A DNA stretch of 64,000 nt from Cytophagales bacterium. Lineage in GTDB: Bacteria; Bacteroidota; Bacteroidia; Cytophagales; Flammeovirgaceae. This document shows, in pieces, positions 37,097 through 47,061 of this stretch. The DNA lies in assembly GCA_025056215.1 (NCBI GenBank), contig JANWWC010000002.1, positions 444,427 to 508,426 of the forward strand, in the 5' to 3' direction. Position 1 is the first letter of the stretch. Each line of letters begins with the position of its first letter. Under the pieces are notes generated by a model that worked only from the letters and a program-made list of their open reading frames with translations, ran no database searches and had not been told where the DNA came from. The position numbers and the translations under genes are program-made.

Positions 37097-39415
37097 ATGA
37101 AAGTAACTTTTCTCTTTTTAACATGTTTGCTAACTACTACCCCCTTTACATTATGCCAATTTCTAAAAGGAGATAGATACATCTCATGGGGAATCAACCA
37201 AGGATTCACAACCTACCAAGGAGACTTATCACCTAAAAATCAGTACTTTCATCGTTCTACAGCCGGAATGAATTTAGGAATGGAAATTAGCAAAAAAATA
37301 GGCGATTTGTCGCACATCAGAGGAAACTTAAATTGGTGCCGCATTCGAGGGAGCCATGAGGCTAAAAAACTCACCTTTCGCAATGATATTTTTGAGTTTT
37401 CTACTATTTTTCAATTAGATTTTTTCCATTTGGGCGGACATTATTCTCTAAGACCTTTTGTAAATCCCTATTTTTTTGGAGGCATAGGCTTGATATATCA
37501 CAATCCTAAAGGATTTTTACCACAAGAATTTGGAAATGTATGGATTCCTTTGCAGCCACTCGGAACAGAAGGACAAGGAATTCTTTCTCCTAAATACTCT
37601 CTTTTTCAACCTGTAATTCCGTTCGGAGCAGGAATCAACTTCAAATTGCACAGCAAAATTGAAATAGGAATAGAAGTAGGATTGCGTCCGACCTTTACAG
37701 ATTACTTAGACGATGTAGGCGGGAAATACGTAGATAATCAACTATTCGGAAACAATCAACTCGCCCAAAAAATGGCAAATCCTACGCAAGCACCTGCAGG
37801 AACTAACCGCTATACTAACGACGTAAAAGATAGTTATTTAATTTCTCAATTTTTTTTGCGATACATTCTTTCTAAAAACTTAAATCCTTACCAGCTTCCT
37901 CGCATTTACGCCATTAACCAACCCATAGAAAGCATCGTTATTTCAGAGCGTTTTACTCATCGTGAAAACCGTTACAAAGTAACTCCTATGCGAAGCATCA
38001 ACTCAGAATACGATGAAATGTGTCCGACTTTTCATCGAAATGGAATTTTATTTATTTCAGATCGTCCTGTGCATAACGGGCGCTCTTTACGTGGAAACGG
38101 AAGATTATACAATCTCTTTTATTCTCCTTCTACTTACTACAAAAGAGAAGAAATCACAAAACCCGTTTATCTCGACGATCTACAACACAAAAACAAACAC
38201 TTTTTTTCGCCCAATTCTTCTGTACAAGCTCCTAATGTGATATTTACAATGTATCACGACCGCAACAATACGAACCGGATTCCTACGCAAAAAATTTATT
38301 TTGCAGAGCCCTCAGGAGAATACCTATGGAGCAAAGTCGTCTCTTTCCCTTATAATAGCGAATGTTATTCTATCACTCATCCGTCCCTTTCAGAAGATGG
38401 AACGATACTTTACTTTGTGTCTGATATGTCTGGCGGGTTAGGAGGAACGGACATCTACATTTCTCGTTTCATCGACGGCCAATGGACACTTCCTCAAAAC
38501 ATAGGTCAACCTGTCAATACTCCTGGCAACGAATTATTTCCTTTCATTCATCAAGATGGAACACTTTATTTTGCTTCTGACGGTCATGCGGGAATGGGAG
38601 GATTAGATATCTTTGAAGCCATCCCTGATAAAGAAATCGGGCGATTTGTACGCGTAGAAAATGTAGGCTCGCCTATCAATTCACCTTATGACGATTTTGG
38701 GCTCGTTTTAGATGAAGTAAAACGTTTGGGCTATTTTACTTCCGACCGTCCTGACTTCTCTTCAGATAATCACTTGCATGGAAAAAACGACATTTACGAA
38801 CTGAAAGTAGAAAAATTAAGTCCATCTCGCTTGTTAACTGATAATAGCGATAGTTTACTCTCCATCCAACAACTTCACTTGATTGGAAAAGTTATTAATA
38901 AGTCAAGTGGAAATCCTGTACCCAGAGCAGTAGTGAAAATTCGCAACCTTATCAACGACGAAATTCAGTCCCTACGTTCTAATGAAGAAGGTATTTTTTC
39001 TGCTAATCTGTTTAGCGATGGACTTTATGAAATAGGCTGCAGCGCTATCGGGTTTGAATTTTTTACACCTATTACTCTCAATACTTTAGGGAAAACAGAT
39101 AGTATTATTAACCTCCACCTATATATCGAACCTGCCAAATATAAATTCACTATACGGGGACAAATCAAAGATGAAATCCAAGATACTCCTTTGCCTGATG
39201 TTCTTATTACAGTCTTAGATTTAGAAAAGGAAAAACAGTACCAACTGCGTTCCAACGCTAAAGGAGAATACACTATTGAATTAGAAAATGAAAAAAACTA
39301 TACTATTCACATCTCTGAGAAAGGATATGCAGAAAAATTCTTTCATATTTCAACCTATAACAAAAAATCTTCTCAAACTATTATTCTGAATATGACGTTA
39401 AAACCGTTGCAGTAA
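37097..39415 (+). CDS. Outer-membrane protein: beta-barrel, PD40 repeats and CarboxypepD_reg domains
   Basis: 772 residues. A signal peptide (MKVTFLFLTCLLTTTPFTLC) precedes a DUF6089-like barrel (about 25-250: YISWGINQGFTTYQGDLSP ... NPYFFGGIGLIYHNP), then PD40/WD40-like repeats (LYFVSDMSGGLGGTDIY, LYFASDGHAGMGGLDIF, LGYFTSDRP ... GKNDIYELKV), then two CarboxypepD_reg-like units (IGKVINKSSGNPVPRAVVKI; IRGQIKDEIQDTPLPDVLI). The order PD40-CarboxypepD_reg is that of T9SS PorE-like proteins, but the OmpA peptidoglycan-binding end is absent. The frame is open upstream to 37001, but the signal peptide and -7 box favour 37097. Confidence 0.82.
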   Translation: MKVTFLFLTCLLTTTPFTLCQFLKGDRYISWGINQGFTTYQGDLSPKNQYFHRSTAGMNLGMEISKKIGDLSHIRGNLNWCRIRGSHEAKKLTFRNDIFEFSTIFQLDFFHLGGHYSLRPFVNPYFFGGIGLIYHNPKGFLPQEFGNVWIPLQPLGTEGQGILSPKYSLFQPVIPFGAGINFKLHSKIEIGIEVGLRPTFTDYLDDVGGKYVDNQLFGNNQLAQKMANPTQAPAGTNRYTNDVKDSYLISQFFLRYILSKNLNPYQLPRIYAINQPIESIVISERFTHRENRYKVTPMRSINSEYDEMCPTFHRNGILFISDRPVHNGRSLRGNGRLYNLFYSPSTYYKREEITKPVYLDDLQHKNKHFFSPNSSVQAPNVIFTMYHDRNNTNRIPTQKIYFAEPSGEYLWSKVVSFPYNSECYSITHPSLSEDGTILYFVSDMSGGLGGTDIYISRFIDGQWTLPQNIGQPVNTPGNELFPFIHQDGTLYFASDGHAGMGGLDIFEAIPDKEIGRFVRVENVGSPINSPYDDFGLVLDEVKRLGYFTSDRPDFSSDNHLHGKNDIYELKVEKLSPSRLLTDNSDSLLSIQQLHLIGKVINKSSGNPVPRAVVKIRNLINDEIQSLRSNEEGIFSANLFSDGLYEIGCSAIGFEFFTPITLNTLGKTDSIINLHLYIEPAKYKFTIRGQIKDEIQDTPLPDVLITVLDLEKEKQYQLRSNAKGEYTIELENEKNYTIHISEKGYAEKFFHISTYNKKSSQTIILNMTLKPLQ

Positions 39416-39432
39416 TAGTAATTACTTATCAC

Positions 39433-41421
39433 ATGAAAATTCTCAAAGTAGCAGGCGCTTCTCTCAATCAGACACCTTTAGACTGGGAAAATAACCGAAG
39501 AAACATCATAGAAGCGATTCGACAAGCCAAAAAAAACCAAGTAAATGTTCTTTGCTTGCCAGAGCTATGTATTTGTGGATACGGCTGCGAAGATATGTTC
39601 CTTTCTTACTCTACTGCCGAAACAGCGTGGTACATTTTGCAAACTATTTTGCCTGAAACCACTCAGATTACCGTGAATGTAGGGCTTCCGATATGGCATT
39701 ACAATAGAGTTTATAACACAGCTGCTTTACTCGCTGACGGAAAAATTGTCGGTTTTGTAGCCAAACAATTTTTAGCCAACAACGGCATTCATTACGAAAC
39801 GCGATGGTTTACAGCCTGGCAAGCAGGAAAAGCAACTGAAATCGAGCGAGATGGAAAAAGATATCCATTTGGAGATGTCATCTTTGAAGTCAACCAACTC
39901 AAAATAGGATTTGAGATCTGCGAAGATGCTTGGGCTGCCGAGCGCCCTGGTAGAAACCTTTATAAATCAGGTATAGATATTGTGTTGAATCCGAGTGCAA
40001 GCCATTTTTCATTTGAAAAATTAGAAACTAGAAAGCGATTCGTCGTAGACGGCTCTCGACAATTCGGCTGCACTTATATTTATGCCAATTTAGTAGGCAA
40101 CGAAGCAGGACGTGCTATCTATGATGGAGGAGTGATAATCGCTCAAAATGGCAAATTATTATGCGTTTCTGAGCGTTTTACCTACCACAATGTTCATCTT
40201 ACCAAAGCAGATATTTCGATTTCTACTCAACACCAACAACAAGCTCAAATGAGTGGCATTTTTCAACCTGATTTAAGAAACTACCCTGCTCTTGTCAAGA
40301 TTAGTTTTTTAGAAAATTATCCAGAGAAGATTTCTCCTCCGATTTTAAAAGAAAAAAGTTGGGAAGCGAGTCCTTATTTGAAAGAAGAGGAATTTGCTCG
40401 CGCCATTGCATTAGCACTATTTGATTATATGCGAAAAACCCGCTCTCATGGATTTGTTCTCTCCCTAAGCGGAGGGGCTGATTCTTCTTCTTTAGCAATA
40501 GCAGTGCGTTTAATGATCTATTTGGCTATTGAGCAATTAGGACTTGAAAAATTCAAAGAAAAACTCAAATACATTGCAGACTTACAACGTTGCCAAACAC
40601 AAGAAGAAATTTGTTCTGTACTCTTGGCAGTTGCCTACCAACCTACTGAAAATAGCAGTGAAACTACTCAAAAGGCTGCCCAATCTCTTGCCCAAAGCAT
40701 TGGAGCTACCTTTTATCAGTTTGATATTAATCCGATTTTTAAAGCATATGTCCAAACCATTGAAAACGCGCTTGGGCGTCCGCTTTCTTGGCAACAAGAC
40801 GACATCGCACTCCAAAATATTCAGGCGCGCGTCCGTGCCCCGAGTATTTGGTTACTTGCCAACTTGCGAAAAGCGCTTTTATTAGCTACTTCCAATCGCT
40901 CAGAAGCAGCAGTAGGGTACGCTACTATGGACGGCGATACATCTGGCGGACTAAGTCCACTTGCAGGAATTGATAAGCCTTTTATTCAAAGATGGCTGCT
41001 GTGGCTCGAACAAGTCGGTTTAGAAGGAGAGCTACGCTTTCCAGTATTGCGTTTGGTAAACGAACAAAAACCCACTGCTGAACTCCGTCCTTTGTCCTAT
41101 CAGCAAACAGATGAAGACGACTTAATGCCTTATTCCGTTCTTAATCAATTAGAAGCATATGCCATACGAGATAAATATTCTCCTTCTGATTGTTTGAGAT
41201 GCTTACAATCTGATTTTCCGCAATACTCTTCTACCAAACTCAAAGAATGGACCATTCGATTTTTTGAACTCTGGGCGCGCAATCAATGGAAAAGAGAGCG
41301 ATATGCTCCTTCTTTTCATTTCGATGACCGCAATTTAGACCCTCGCTCTTGGTGTCGCTTTCCAATTCTGTCTGGCGGATTTGAGTACGAACTAAAATCT
41401 CTTAAAGTTCCAATCAACTAG
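39433..41421 (+). CDS. nadE: Glutamine-dependent NAD+ synthetase
   Basis: Final step of NAD synthesis: amidates deamido-NAD with ammonia drawn from glutamine. The N-terminal nitrilase-like amidotransferase domain carries the Glu-Lys-Cys triad in LPELCICGYG, VAKQFLANNG and FEICEDAW; the C-terminal synthetase domain has the ATP PP-loop SLSGGADSS and the conserved SNRSEAAVGYATMDGDTSGG region. 662 residues is normal for the glutamine-dependent form. Works with nadD in this window (2394). It starts 18 bases after the outer-membrane protein and overlaps the convergent glycosyltransferase gene by four bases. Confidence 0.96.
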   Translation: MKILKVAGASLNQTPLDWENNRRNIIEAIRQAKKNQVNVLCLPELCICGYGCEDMFLSYSTAETAWYILQTILPETTQITVNVGLPIWHYNRVYNTAALLADGKIVGFVAKQFLANNGIHYETRWFTAWQAGKATEIERDGKRYPFGDVIFEVNQLKIGFEICEDAWAAERPGRNLYKSGIDIVLNPSASHFSFEKLETRKRFVVDGSRQFGCTYIYANLVGNEAGRAIYDGGVIIAQNGKLLCVSERFTYHNVHLTKADISISTQHQQQAQMSGIFQPDLRNYPALVKISFLENYPEKISPPILKEKSWEASPYLKEEEFARAIALALFDYMRKTRSHGFVLSLSGGADSSSLAIAVRLMIYLAIEQLGLEKFKEKLKYIADLQRCQTQEEICSVLLAVAYQPTENSSETTQKAAQSLAQSIGATFYQFDINPIFKAYVQTIENALGRPLSWQQDDIALQNIQARVRAPSIWLLANLRKALLLATSNRSEAAVGYATMDGDTSGGLSPLAGIDKPFIQRWLLWLEQVGLEGELRFPVLRLVNEQKPTAELRPLSYQQTDEDDLMPYSVLNQLEAYAIRDKYSPSDCLRCLQSDFPQYSSTKLKEWTIRFFELWARNQWKRERYAPSFHFDDRNLDPRSWCRFPILSGGFEYELKSLKVPIN

Positions 41422-42530
41422 GATAAAGCACAAAGGAGCTTTTCAATATGAGTTTGAAAGGAGTGGTCATGGTCGAAGTACGCTTCTTTTACAAAGCCCT
41501 TAGGATAAAACACAGTCTCAATTATTTTTTGGTGAACGTTTTTGACATCACTGGGTAAGAAATTTGTGAAAATACCAGCAGAATGCGGTATTATTAGTTT
41601 TTCCCAAAGCAAATTCTCAGATAAAAGCATAGGGATTCCTAGAGCTAAGCATTCGTATAATTTAGTAGGAATACAATTTTGAGTGCTTTTATTAGGCATG
41701 TAAGGAAGCATTACGATATCAGAACTGCACATTGTTTGAAGAATCACTCCATGAGAAATTGGAATTTCACTCACATTTAAAATAACATTAATTTGTGAAG
41801 ATAATTTCATCACTTGCTCATAGATGTTTTTGCTTGCTGCCATTCCTGTAATAAAAAGTCGAGCAGCAAAATATCGACTATACTCTTCAAAAAAACGAAT
41901 TGCTCGCATAGTACCAAAAGTTTCAGACAATGTTCCTACTATTGCAAATGTGATAATAGGTTTTTCTTTGAAAGAAATTGGAACTTTCGGCGAGTAAAAA
42001 AAATGGTAAATGGCGAATTTATTCTCGACGATCTTATAGGACTTCTTCTTAAAAAAAGAAAGTTCTTGCTCATAGCCAACTTCAGCTAACCAGTACTCAT
42101 TTACAAAGAGAACAGAAAGAGCTTCCGTTATCCAAATCCAGATTAGTAGAAGAGGTTTTGACAAAATGGGGTAAATATTTTGATACCGCACATTTCGGCG
42201 ATAATTTTCTCTGATGTCATAAATCAAGTAAAAACCCAAAATTTTTTTTAAACAAAAAGCTATCCACAACAGTTCAATGGCACCTACTACTACAATAGTA
42301 GGGTTTAGTCTAACAAGAGTTTTTACAAAAGCTATTTGCGCCCTCCAGCGACTCCTAAAAGCTCTTGTTTTAATTCCAGCATCATGAAACACGAATGGAA
42401 ATTTTTTTTCAAAAGAAATTATTCTTCCGAAAATGTGCACTTCAGCTTTTGGGAAAAACAAGGGAGCTAACTTTTCAGCAACGCGCGTATCTGTAACGGG
42501 TTTTAATACTGTTGCAAAAAGAACCTTCAT
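41418..42530 (-). CDS. Glycosyltransferase, GT4-like (GT-B fold)
   Basis: 370 residues. An N-terminal Rossmann half (MKVLFATVLKPVTDTRVAEKL...), a YDIRENYRRNVRY loop of the kind found in glycosyl transferases family 4/1, and a C-terminal half with ITFAIVGTLSETFGTMRAI and KLYECLALGIPMLLSE, which is the E-x7-E-like donor site. There is no membrane segment. Acceptor and sugar are unknown. The start overlaps the rlmB stop as the pattern ATGA, which suggests coexpression; the link to rlmB is otherwise accidental. Confidence 0.82.
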   Translation of the reverse strand: MKVLFATVLKPVTDTRVAEKLAPLFFPKAEVHIFGRIISFEKKFPFVFHDAGIKTRAFRSRWRAQIAFVKTLVRLNPTIVVVGAIELLWIAFCLKKILGFYLIYDIRENYRRNVRYQNIYPILSKPLLLIWIWITEALSVLFVNEYWLAEVGYEQELSFFKKKSYKIVENKFAIYHFFYSPKVPISFKEKPIITFAIVGTLSETFGTMRAIRFFEEYSRYFAARLFITGMAASKNIYEQVMKLSSQINVILNVSEIPISHGVILQTMCSSDIVMLPYMPNKSTQNCIPTKLYECLALGIPMLLSENLLWEKLIIPHSAGIFTNFLPSDVKNVHQKIIETVFYPKGFVKEAYFDHDHSFQTHIEKLLCALS

Positions 42531-43261
42531 TTTTTTAGAATTCTCTGTCTCACAACTTCATATAGAATAACTCCTGTAGCTACTGAAACATTAAGAGAAG
42601 TAATTTTGCCCAACATAGGAATCTTTCTTATACAATCTGCGGAACGCAAAAGCTCTGGAGAAATGCCATTTTCTTCCGAACCCACAATAATGGCTGTAGG
42701 AAGTGTATAATTAGCAGTATAAATAAGCTCAGTGGCTTTCTCTGAGCAAGCTACCACCTGAATACCAGAGTTTTGCAAATACTTGACAACCTGCAGCAAG
42801 CTTTTTTCACGACATACGTTGACGATATGAAGAGCCCCTGCAGAGGTTTTCATAGCATCTGCATTGATTTGAGCAGAGCCTTTTTCAGGAAGTACGATCG
42901 CATGGACGCCAGCACATTCGGCACTGCGAGCAATCGCACCAAAATTTCTGACATCAGTAATGCGGTCAAGCAAAAGCAAAAGCGGAATTTGACCACTTTC
43001 AAAAACGGAAGGCAACACATTTTCTAATTTTGCATAACTGATTTGCGCTAAATACGCGACAATTCCTTGATGATTTTTAGAGGTAATTTTTTCTAACTTG
43101 AACACAGGAACGTAGGCTACAGGAATGTTTTGTGTTCGCGCCATTTTAAGTAATTGAACAATTTCTGGGTTTCTAATATCTCGTTGCACTAAAATTTTAT
43201 CGATTTCTTTGCCAGCTCGAAGTGCTTCGTAAATAGGTTTTATGCCAAATATCAACGACAT
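42527..43261 (-). CDS. rlmB: 23S rRNA (guanosine-2'-O-) methyltransferase RlmB
   Basis: SPOUT-family enzyme that methylates G2251 of 23S rRNA. The N-terminal substrate-binding domain (FGIKPIYEALRAGKEIDKIL) is followed by the knot domain: LDRITDVRNFGAIARSAECAG (about 95-115), IVGSEENGIS (about 190) and the terminal LNVSVATGVILYEVVRQR. 244 residues is normal. Four bases from purH upstream; the three minus-strand genes purH-rlmB-GT are nearly continuous. Confidence 0.9.
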   Translation of the reverse strand: MSLIFGIKPIYEALRAGKEIDKILVQRDIRNPEIVQLLKMARTQNIPVAYVPVFKLEKITSKNHQGIVAYLAQISYAKLENVLPSVFESGQIPLLLLLDRITDVRNFGAIARSAECAGVHAIVLPEKGSAQINADAMKTSAGALHIVNVCREKSLLQVVKYLQNSGIQVVACSEKATELIYTANYTLPTAIIVGSEENGISPELLRSADCIRKIPMLGKITSLNVSVATGVILYEVVRQRILKK

Positions 43262-43264
43262 AGA

Positions 43265-44797
43265 TCAATGCTTAAAATGTCGAATTCCTGTGAACACCAT
43301 TGTCATTCCGTGTTGATTGCAAAATTGAATGCTTTCTACGTCATTTTTAGAGCCTCCTGGCTGAATTACTGCCTTCACTCCTACTTTGTGAGCTTCTGCT
43401 ACACAATCTGAAAAAGGGAAAAACGCCTCTGAAGCCATAGCTGCCTTCCTTAAATCAAATCCAAATCGTTGGGCTTTTTCTATTGCTTGCTTAAGAGCAT
43501 CGATGCGAGAAGTTTGCCCTACTCCACTAGCGTACATTTGCCCATCGACAGCAAATACAATCGCGTTCGACTTAGAATGCTTTGCGATTTTCATTGCGAA
43601 TAACATATCTCGAATTTGTTGAGCTGTAGGCGCAATTTGTGTAACTACCTTGAGTTCTTGTTCTGTTTCTGTTTTTAAATCTTTCTCCATTCCGATTACA
43701 CCATTGAGCGTGGTGCGATAGAGCATCGTAGGAAGATTAACCGATTTTCTTTTCAGCAGTATACGGTTAGACTTCGATTTCAACACAGCAAGCGCATCTT
43801 CTGTAAAATCAGGAGCAATAAGTATCTCTATAAAAAGTTTGTTAATTTCTTCAGCAGTTGGTTTATCAATGGTTGCATTACAAACTAATACTCCTCCAAA
43901 AGCAGAAACGGGATCTGCAGCTAATGCCTTCAAATAAGCTTCATGAGCAGTAGAAGCAGTAGCGCAACCACATGCGTTGTTGTGCTTCAGAATAGCAAAG
44001 GCGATCGACTGATGAACAGGAAATTCGTCTATAAGAGCAATAGCAGCATCGATGTCTATTAAATTATTGTAAGAAAGTTCTTTTCCGTTGAGTTGGTCGA
44101 ACATGGCTTCAAGTTCTCCGTAAAAGAAGCCACTTTGATGCGGATTTTCTCCATAGCGCAATTGCTTGCCTTTCCTGATACTTTCTTTATATGAAAATAT
44201 TTTTTTCTCATTTGTTTGATTAAGGTAATGAAAAATAGCTGTATCATAATGCGAGGTAATATCAAAGGCCTGCGCCGCAAAATAACGCCTATCTTGTAGA
44301 GAGGTTGCACAATTTTGTTGAGAAAGCAACATCTCTACCATTTGATATTGTTCTTTAGAAGAAATTACTAAAACATCCTGAAAATTCTTTGCTGCAGCAC
44401 GAATTAATGAAATGCCTCCTATATCAATTTTTTCGATAATTTCTTCAGGAGAGGCTCCTTTAGCAACAGTTTCTTCAAAAGGATAAAGGTCTACTATTAC
44501 CATATCGATTGGCGGAATTTCAAACTGCTGAGCAGTAGCGATGTCTTCTTTATTTTCTCTTCTGTAGAGAATTCCGCCGAATACTTTAGGGTGAAGCGTC
44601 TTAACGCGTCCTCCAAAAATAGAAGGAAAGTTGGTTAGATGTTCAACTGCTACTACAGGTATTCCTAACGATGTTATAAATTCCTGCGTTCCTCCTGTGG
44701 AATAAATTTTAACGTTGTGTTGAGCTAATAATTTGACTAAATTCTCTAAATTATCCTTATAAAAAACTGAAATCAAAGCGGATGTTATCTTTTTCAT
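43265..44797 (-). CDS. purH: Bifunctional AICAR transformylase/IMP cyclohydrolase
   Basis: The last two steps to IMP. The N-terminal MGS-like cyclohydrolase has ALISVFYKDNLENLVKLL and STGGT; the C-terminal AICAR formyltransferase carries FAILKHNNACG and the RYGENPHQ motif. 510 residues is normal. Together with purK in this window it belongs to purine synthesis, but the genes are far apart. The upstream gap holds the terminator of bioA and A/T-rich DNA with a TATTTTCG box (44836-44843, minus), one base off TAnnTTTG. Confidence 0.96.
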   Translation of the reverse strand: MKKITSALISVFYKDNLENLVKLLAQHNVKIYSTGGTQEFITSLGIPVVAVEHLTNFPSIFGGRVKTLHPKVFGGILYRRENKEDIATAQQFEIPPIDMVIVDLYPFEETVAKGASPEEIIEKIDIGGISLIRAAAKNFQDVLVISSKEQYQMVEMLLSQQNCATSLQDRRYFAAQAFDITSHYDTAIFHYLNQTNEKKIFSYKESIRKGKQLRYGENPHQSGFFYGELEAMFDQLNGKELSYNNLIDIDAAIALIDEFPVHQSIAFAILKHNNACGCATASTAHEAYLKALAADPVSAFGGVLVCNATIDKPTAEEINKLFIEILIAPDFTEDALAVLKSKSNRILLKRKSVNLPTMLYRTTLNGVIGMEKDLKTETEQELKVVTQIAPTAQQIRDMLFAMKIAKHSKSNAIVFAVDGQMYASGVGQTSRIDALKQAIEKAQRFGFDLRKAAMASEAFFPFSDCVAEAHKVGVKAVIQPGGSKNDVESIQFCNQHGMTMVFTGIRHFKH

Positions 44798-44854
44798 AAA
44801 TAAAATTTAAAAAATCTTGAAAGTGCGAAAATAAAAACTTTATTGTTTTACAAA

Positions 44855-44892
44855 CAATAAAAAACAATCCTCCCTAAAAGGAAGGAGGATTG
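44855..44892 (-). terminator. Intrinsic terminator downstream of bioA
   Basis: CAATCCTCC (44865-44873) and GGAGGATTG (44884-44892) form a 9-bp stem; on the minus strand it is followed by TTTTTTATTG (44855-44864). Separates bioA from purH. The remaining gap, 44893-45007, has no gene. Confidence 0.85.
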
Positions 44893-45007
44893 CCCAACAG
44901 TTTTCAGCGTCCTAAGTAAGATTATGCAATGTTAATTATAAACAAATTAAAATACAAGTTGACACTTTGTAATGCTTGATAAATTACAACAAGTTCCTTC
45001 TATAATG

Positions 45008-46276
45008 CTATAAATTTGGATTTTTTGCCAAATCTAAGCACACATCGTAAATAGTATCGAGTTCATCATCGGAGATATTGTAAGGAGGGAGAATATAGAC
45101 AACGTTTCCTAATGGACGAAGCAATACATTTCGATTGATGAAAAATGCATAAAGTTTTCCACGCGCTTCATTCACATAAGAAGTATATTCGGCTGTTTTC
45201 ACATCAAAAGCTGCTATCGTTCCTATGCATCGCACATTTTCAACAGCAGAGCATCGCTGGAGTTCTTGCAAAAACTGAGTATGACGCTTATGAATACGCT
45301 TTCTTTTTTGATAGCACTCTTCTGTAAGTAATAAATCAAGAGATGCATTTGCTGCAGCACAAGCTAAAGGATTAGCTGTAAAAGAATGTCCATGAAAAAA
45401 TGTTTTCATGAAATCATCCGTGCGATAAGCGTCATAAATAAAATCTGCACAAACTGTAACTCCTAAAGGAAGAAAACCTCCTGTTAATCCCTTTGAAAGG
45501 CAAAAAATATCTGGCTGATGCTGAAGTTGAGAGGAAGCAAACAATTCTCCTGTTCTTCCGAAACCCGTCATTACTTCATCAGCAATACAAACAATTCCGT
45601 GTTTATGTGCCTCTTGAATCAGAGAATCTAAATATTCTGCTTGATAAATTCGCATACCACCTGCTCCCTGAATCAAAGGTTCGAAAATAAATGCTGCTAC
45701 CTCTTGGCTGTGAGCTAATTGGCAAAAAGTTTCGAATACTTCCGAAAAATTTTCGCAATTAGGGAGAGGAATAAACTTTGTCTCAAACAAGTACGGCACA
45801 TAAGGAGCATTAAACGGGCTTCTTTCACCCACCGACATAGCGCCAAATGTATCGCCATGATAGGCACCTTCGAAAGCAATTACCTTTTTTTTGTGATGAA
45901 TATCTTGATTATAAAAATACTGAAAAGTCATCTTAAGGGCTACTTCAACTGCAGTACTTCCATCATCAGAAAAAAAAACTTTGCTGAGCGCCTTATTAGG
46001 CAAAATAGACAAAAGACGTTGCGCAAGGTGCTGAGCTTGCTCGTGCGTAAACCCTGCAAAAATTACTTGTTCCAACTGCTGCGATTGCTTGTAAATAGCT
46101 TCTGTAATATATTCATGCGCATGCTCGTGAAGCGTTACCCACCAAGAAGAAATTCCGTCGAGAATAGCCCTTTCTTCTTTGGTAAACAATTTACAGCCTT
46201 TAGCTTTTGTGATGAGAATAGGAGTATCCGATAAGTAGGGAGTAAACGGATGCCAAATTGGAGAATCTGCAAGCAT
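45008..46276 (-). CDS. bioA: Adenosylmethionine-8-amino-7-oxononanoate aminotransferase
   Basis: PLP enzyme of biotin synthesis that uses S-adenosylmethionine as amino donor to form DAPA. IWHPFTPY at residues 7-14 is the BioA-specific start; GISSWWVTLHEH, GSTAVEVALK, YHGDTFGAMSVG and the PLP-lysine region LSKGLTGGFLPLGVT follow. 422 residues is normal. No other bio gene is in the window; in Bacteroidota bioA is often away from bioB. Confidence 0.95.
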   Translation of the reverse strand: MLADSPIWHPFTPYLSDTPILITKAKGCKLFTKEERAILDGISSWWVTLHEHAHEYITEAIYKQSQQLEQVIFAGFTHEQAQHLAQRLLSILPNKALSKVFFSDDGSTAVEVALKMTFQYFYNQDIHHKKKVIAFEGAYHGDTFGAMSVGERSPFNAPYVPYLFETKFIPLPNCENFSEVFETFCQLAHSQEVAAFIFEPLIQGAGGMRIYQAEYLDSLIQEAHKHGIVCIADEVMTGFGRTGELFASSQLQHQPDIFCLSKGLTGGFLPLGVTVCADFIYDAYRTDDFMKTFFHGHSFTANPLACAAANASLDLLLTEECYQKRKRIHKRHTQFLQELQRCSAVENVRCIGTIAAFDVKTAEYTSYVNEARGKLYAFFINRNVLLRPLGNVVYILPPYNISDDELDTIYDVCLDLAKNPNL

Positions 46277-46383
46277 GAGTTAATTCTTGAAAATTTTATA
46301 AAAATCTTTTTTATTTATATTTCTCGACAAATTTAACTAATCTTGAACTTTAACGTTATTACTGAAAAATACTCTCAAAAGTG

Positions 46384-47013
46384 ATGAAAAGAATACTGCT
46401 GAGCATTTTGTTAGGGTGGTTTGGCTCAGAGCTCTTCGCCCAAAGCAGGGGTAACATACAACTTTCGGGAATTGTCATCGAAGGAGACAGTGCTCATGGA
46501 ATTTCTGGGGCACACATCTACGAAATTAATTTCCGCTATGGAACTATTACTAACCAAGCAGGTTTTTTTACGATTTTAGCCGAAATCGGAGATACACTCA
46601 TTATTAGTGCTATTGGCTATAAGAAAAAAATGTTTATCGTCCCACAGGTTTCACAAGTAGGCCTAACAGTTTTATTAGATATGGAGACTGAAAATTATGT
46701 TCTTCCTGTAGTAGAAATTTTTCCTTATCCAAATGAAAAAATTTTTAAACAAGCGTTTTTGTCGATGGGATTGCCAGACGAAAACTATTTGGCAATGCAA
46801 AAAAGATTAGATTACAAGATTATACAAGCGTGGGCTTATTCTGCACCTATGAACGCATCTGAGAATTACAAATATTTTATGGCTACCCAAGTACATTCTA
46901 TCTCTTACCGCTACCAAGTACCTACCCTTTCGCTTACAAATCCTTTTATTTGGAGAGAATTGATAAGGTCTGCTCGTCGAAAAGATGTGCGGCAAAAAGA
47001 CGACGAAGATTAA
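46384..47013 (+). CDS. Exported CarboxypepD_reg-like protein
   Basis: 209 residues from the ATG at 46384 (a GTG one codon earlier is possible). Signal peptide KRILLSILLGWFGSELFAQ, then a CarboxypepD_reg-like beta-sandwich (LSGIVIEGDSAHGISGAHIY ... GTITNQAGFFTILAEIGDTLIISAIGYKKK), as in the plug region of TonB-dependent transporters or stand-alone surface proteins. The remaining ~90 residues, ending RRKDVRQKDDED, are unrecognised. Divergent from bioA. Confidence 0.8.
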   Translation: MKRILLSILLGWFGSELFAQSRGNIQLSGIVIEGDSAHGISGAHIYEINFRYGTITNQAGFFTILAEIGDTLIISAIGYKKKMFIVPQVSQVGLTVLLDMETENYVLPVVEIFPYPNEKIFKQAFLSMGLPDENYLAMQKRLDYKIIQAWAYSAPMNASENYKYFMATQVHSISYRYQVPTLSLTNPFIWRELIRSARRKDVRQKDDED

Positions 47014-47060
47014 AAGGCGCAACAGACACACCTGCGAGGTACAACTACTGCGCCGCCTTG
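47014..47060 (-). terminator. Hairpin between convergent genes, probable hisA terminator
   Basis: GGCGCA (47016-47021) pairs with TGCGCC (47049-47054), with an inner CCTGCGAGG (47031-47039). On the minus strand the stem ends in TTTTAATC, a short U-tract that overlaps the upstream gene's stop. A plus-strand T-run is weaker (TTGTTTAAG). Confidence 0.45.
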
Positions 47061-47061
47061 T

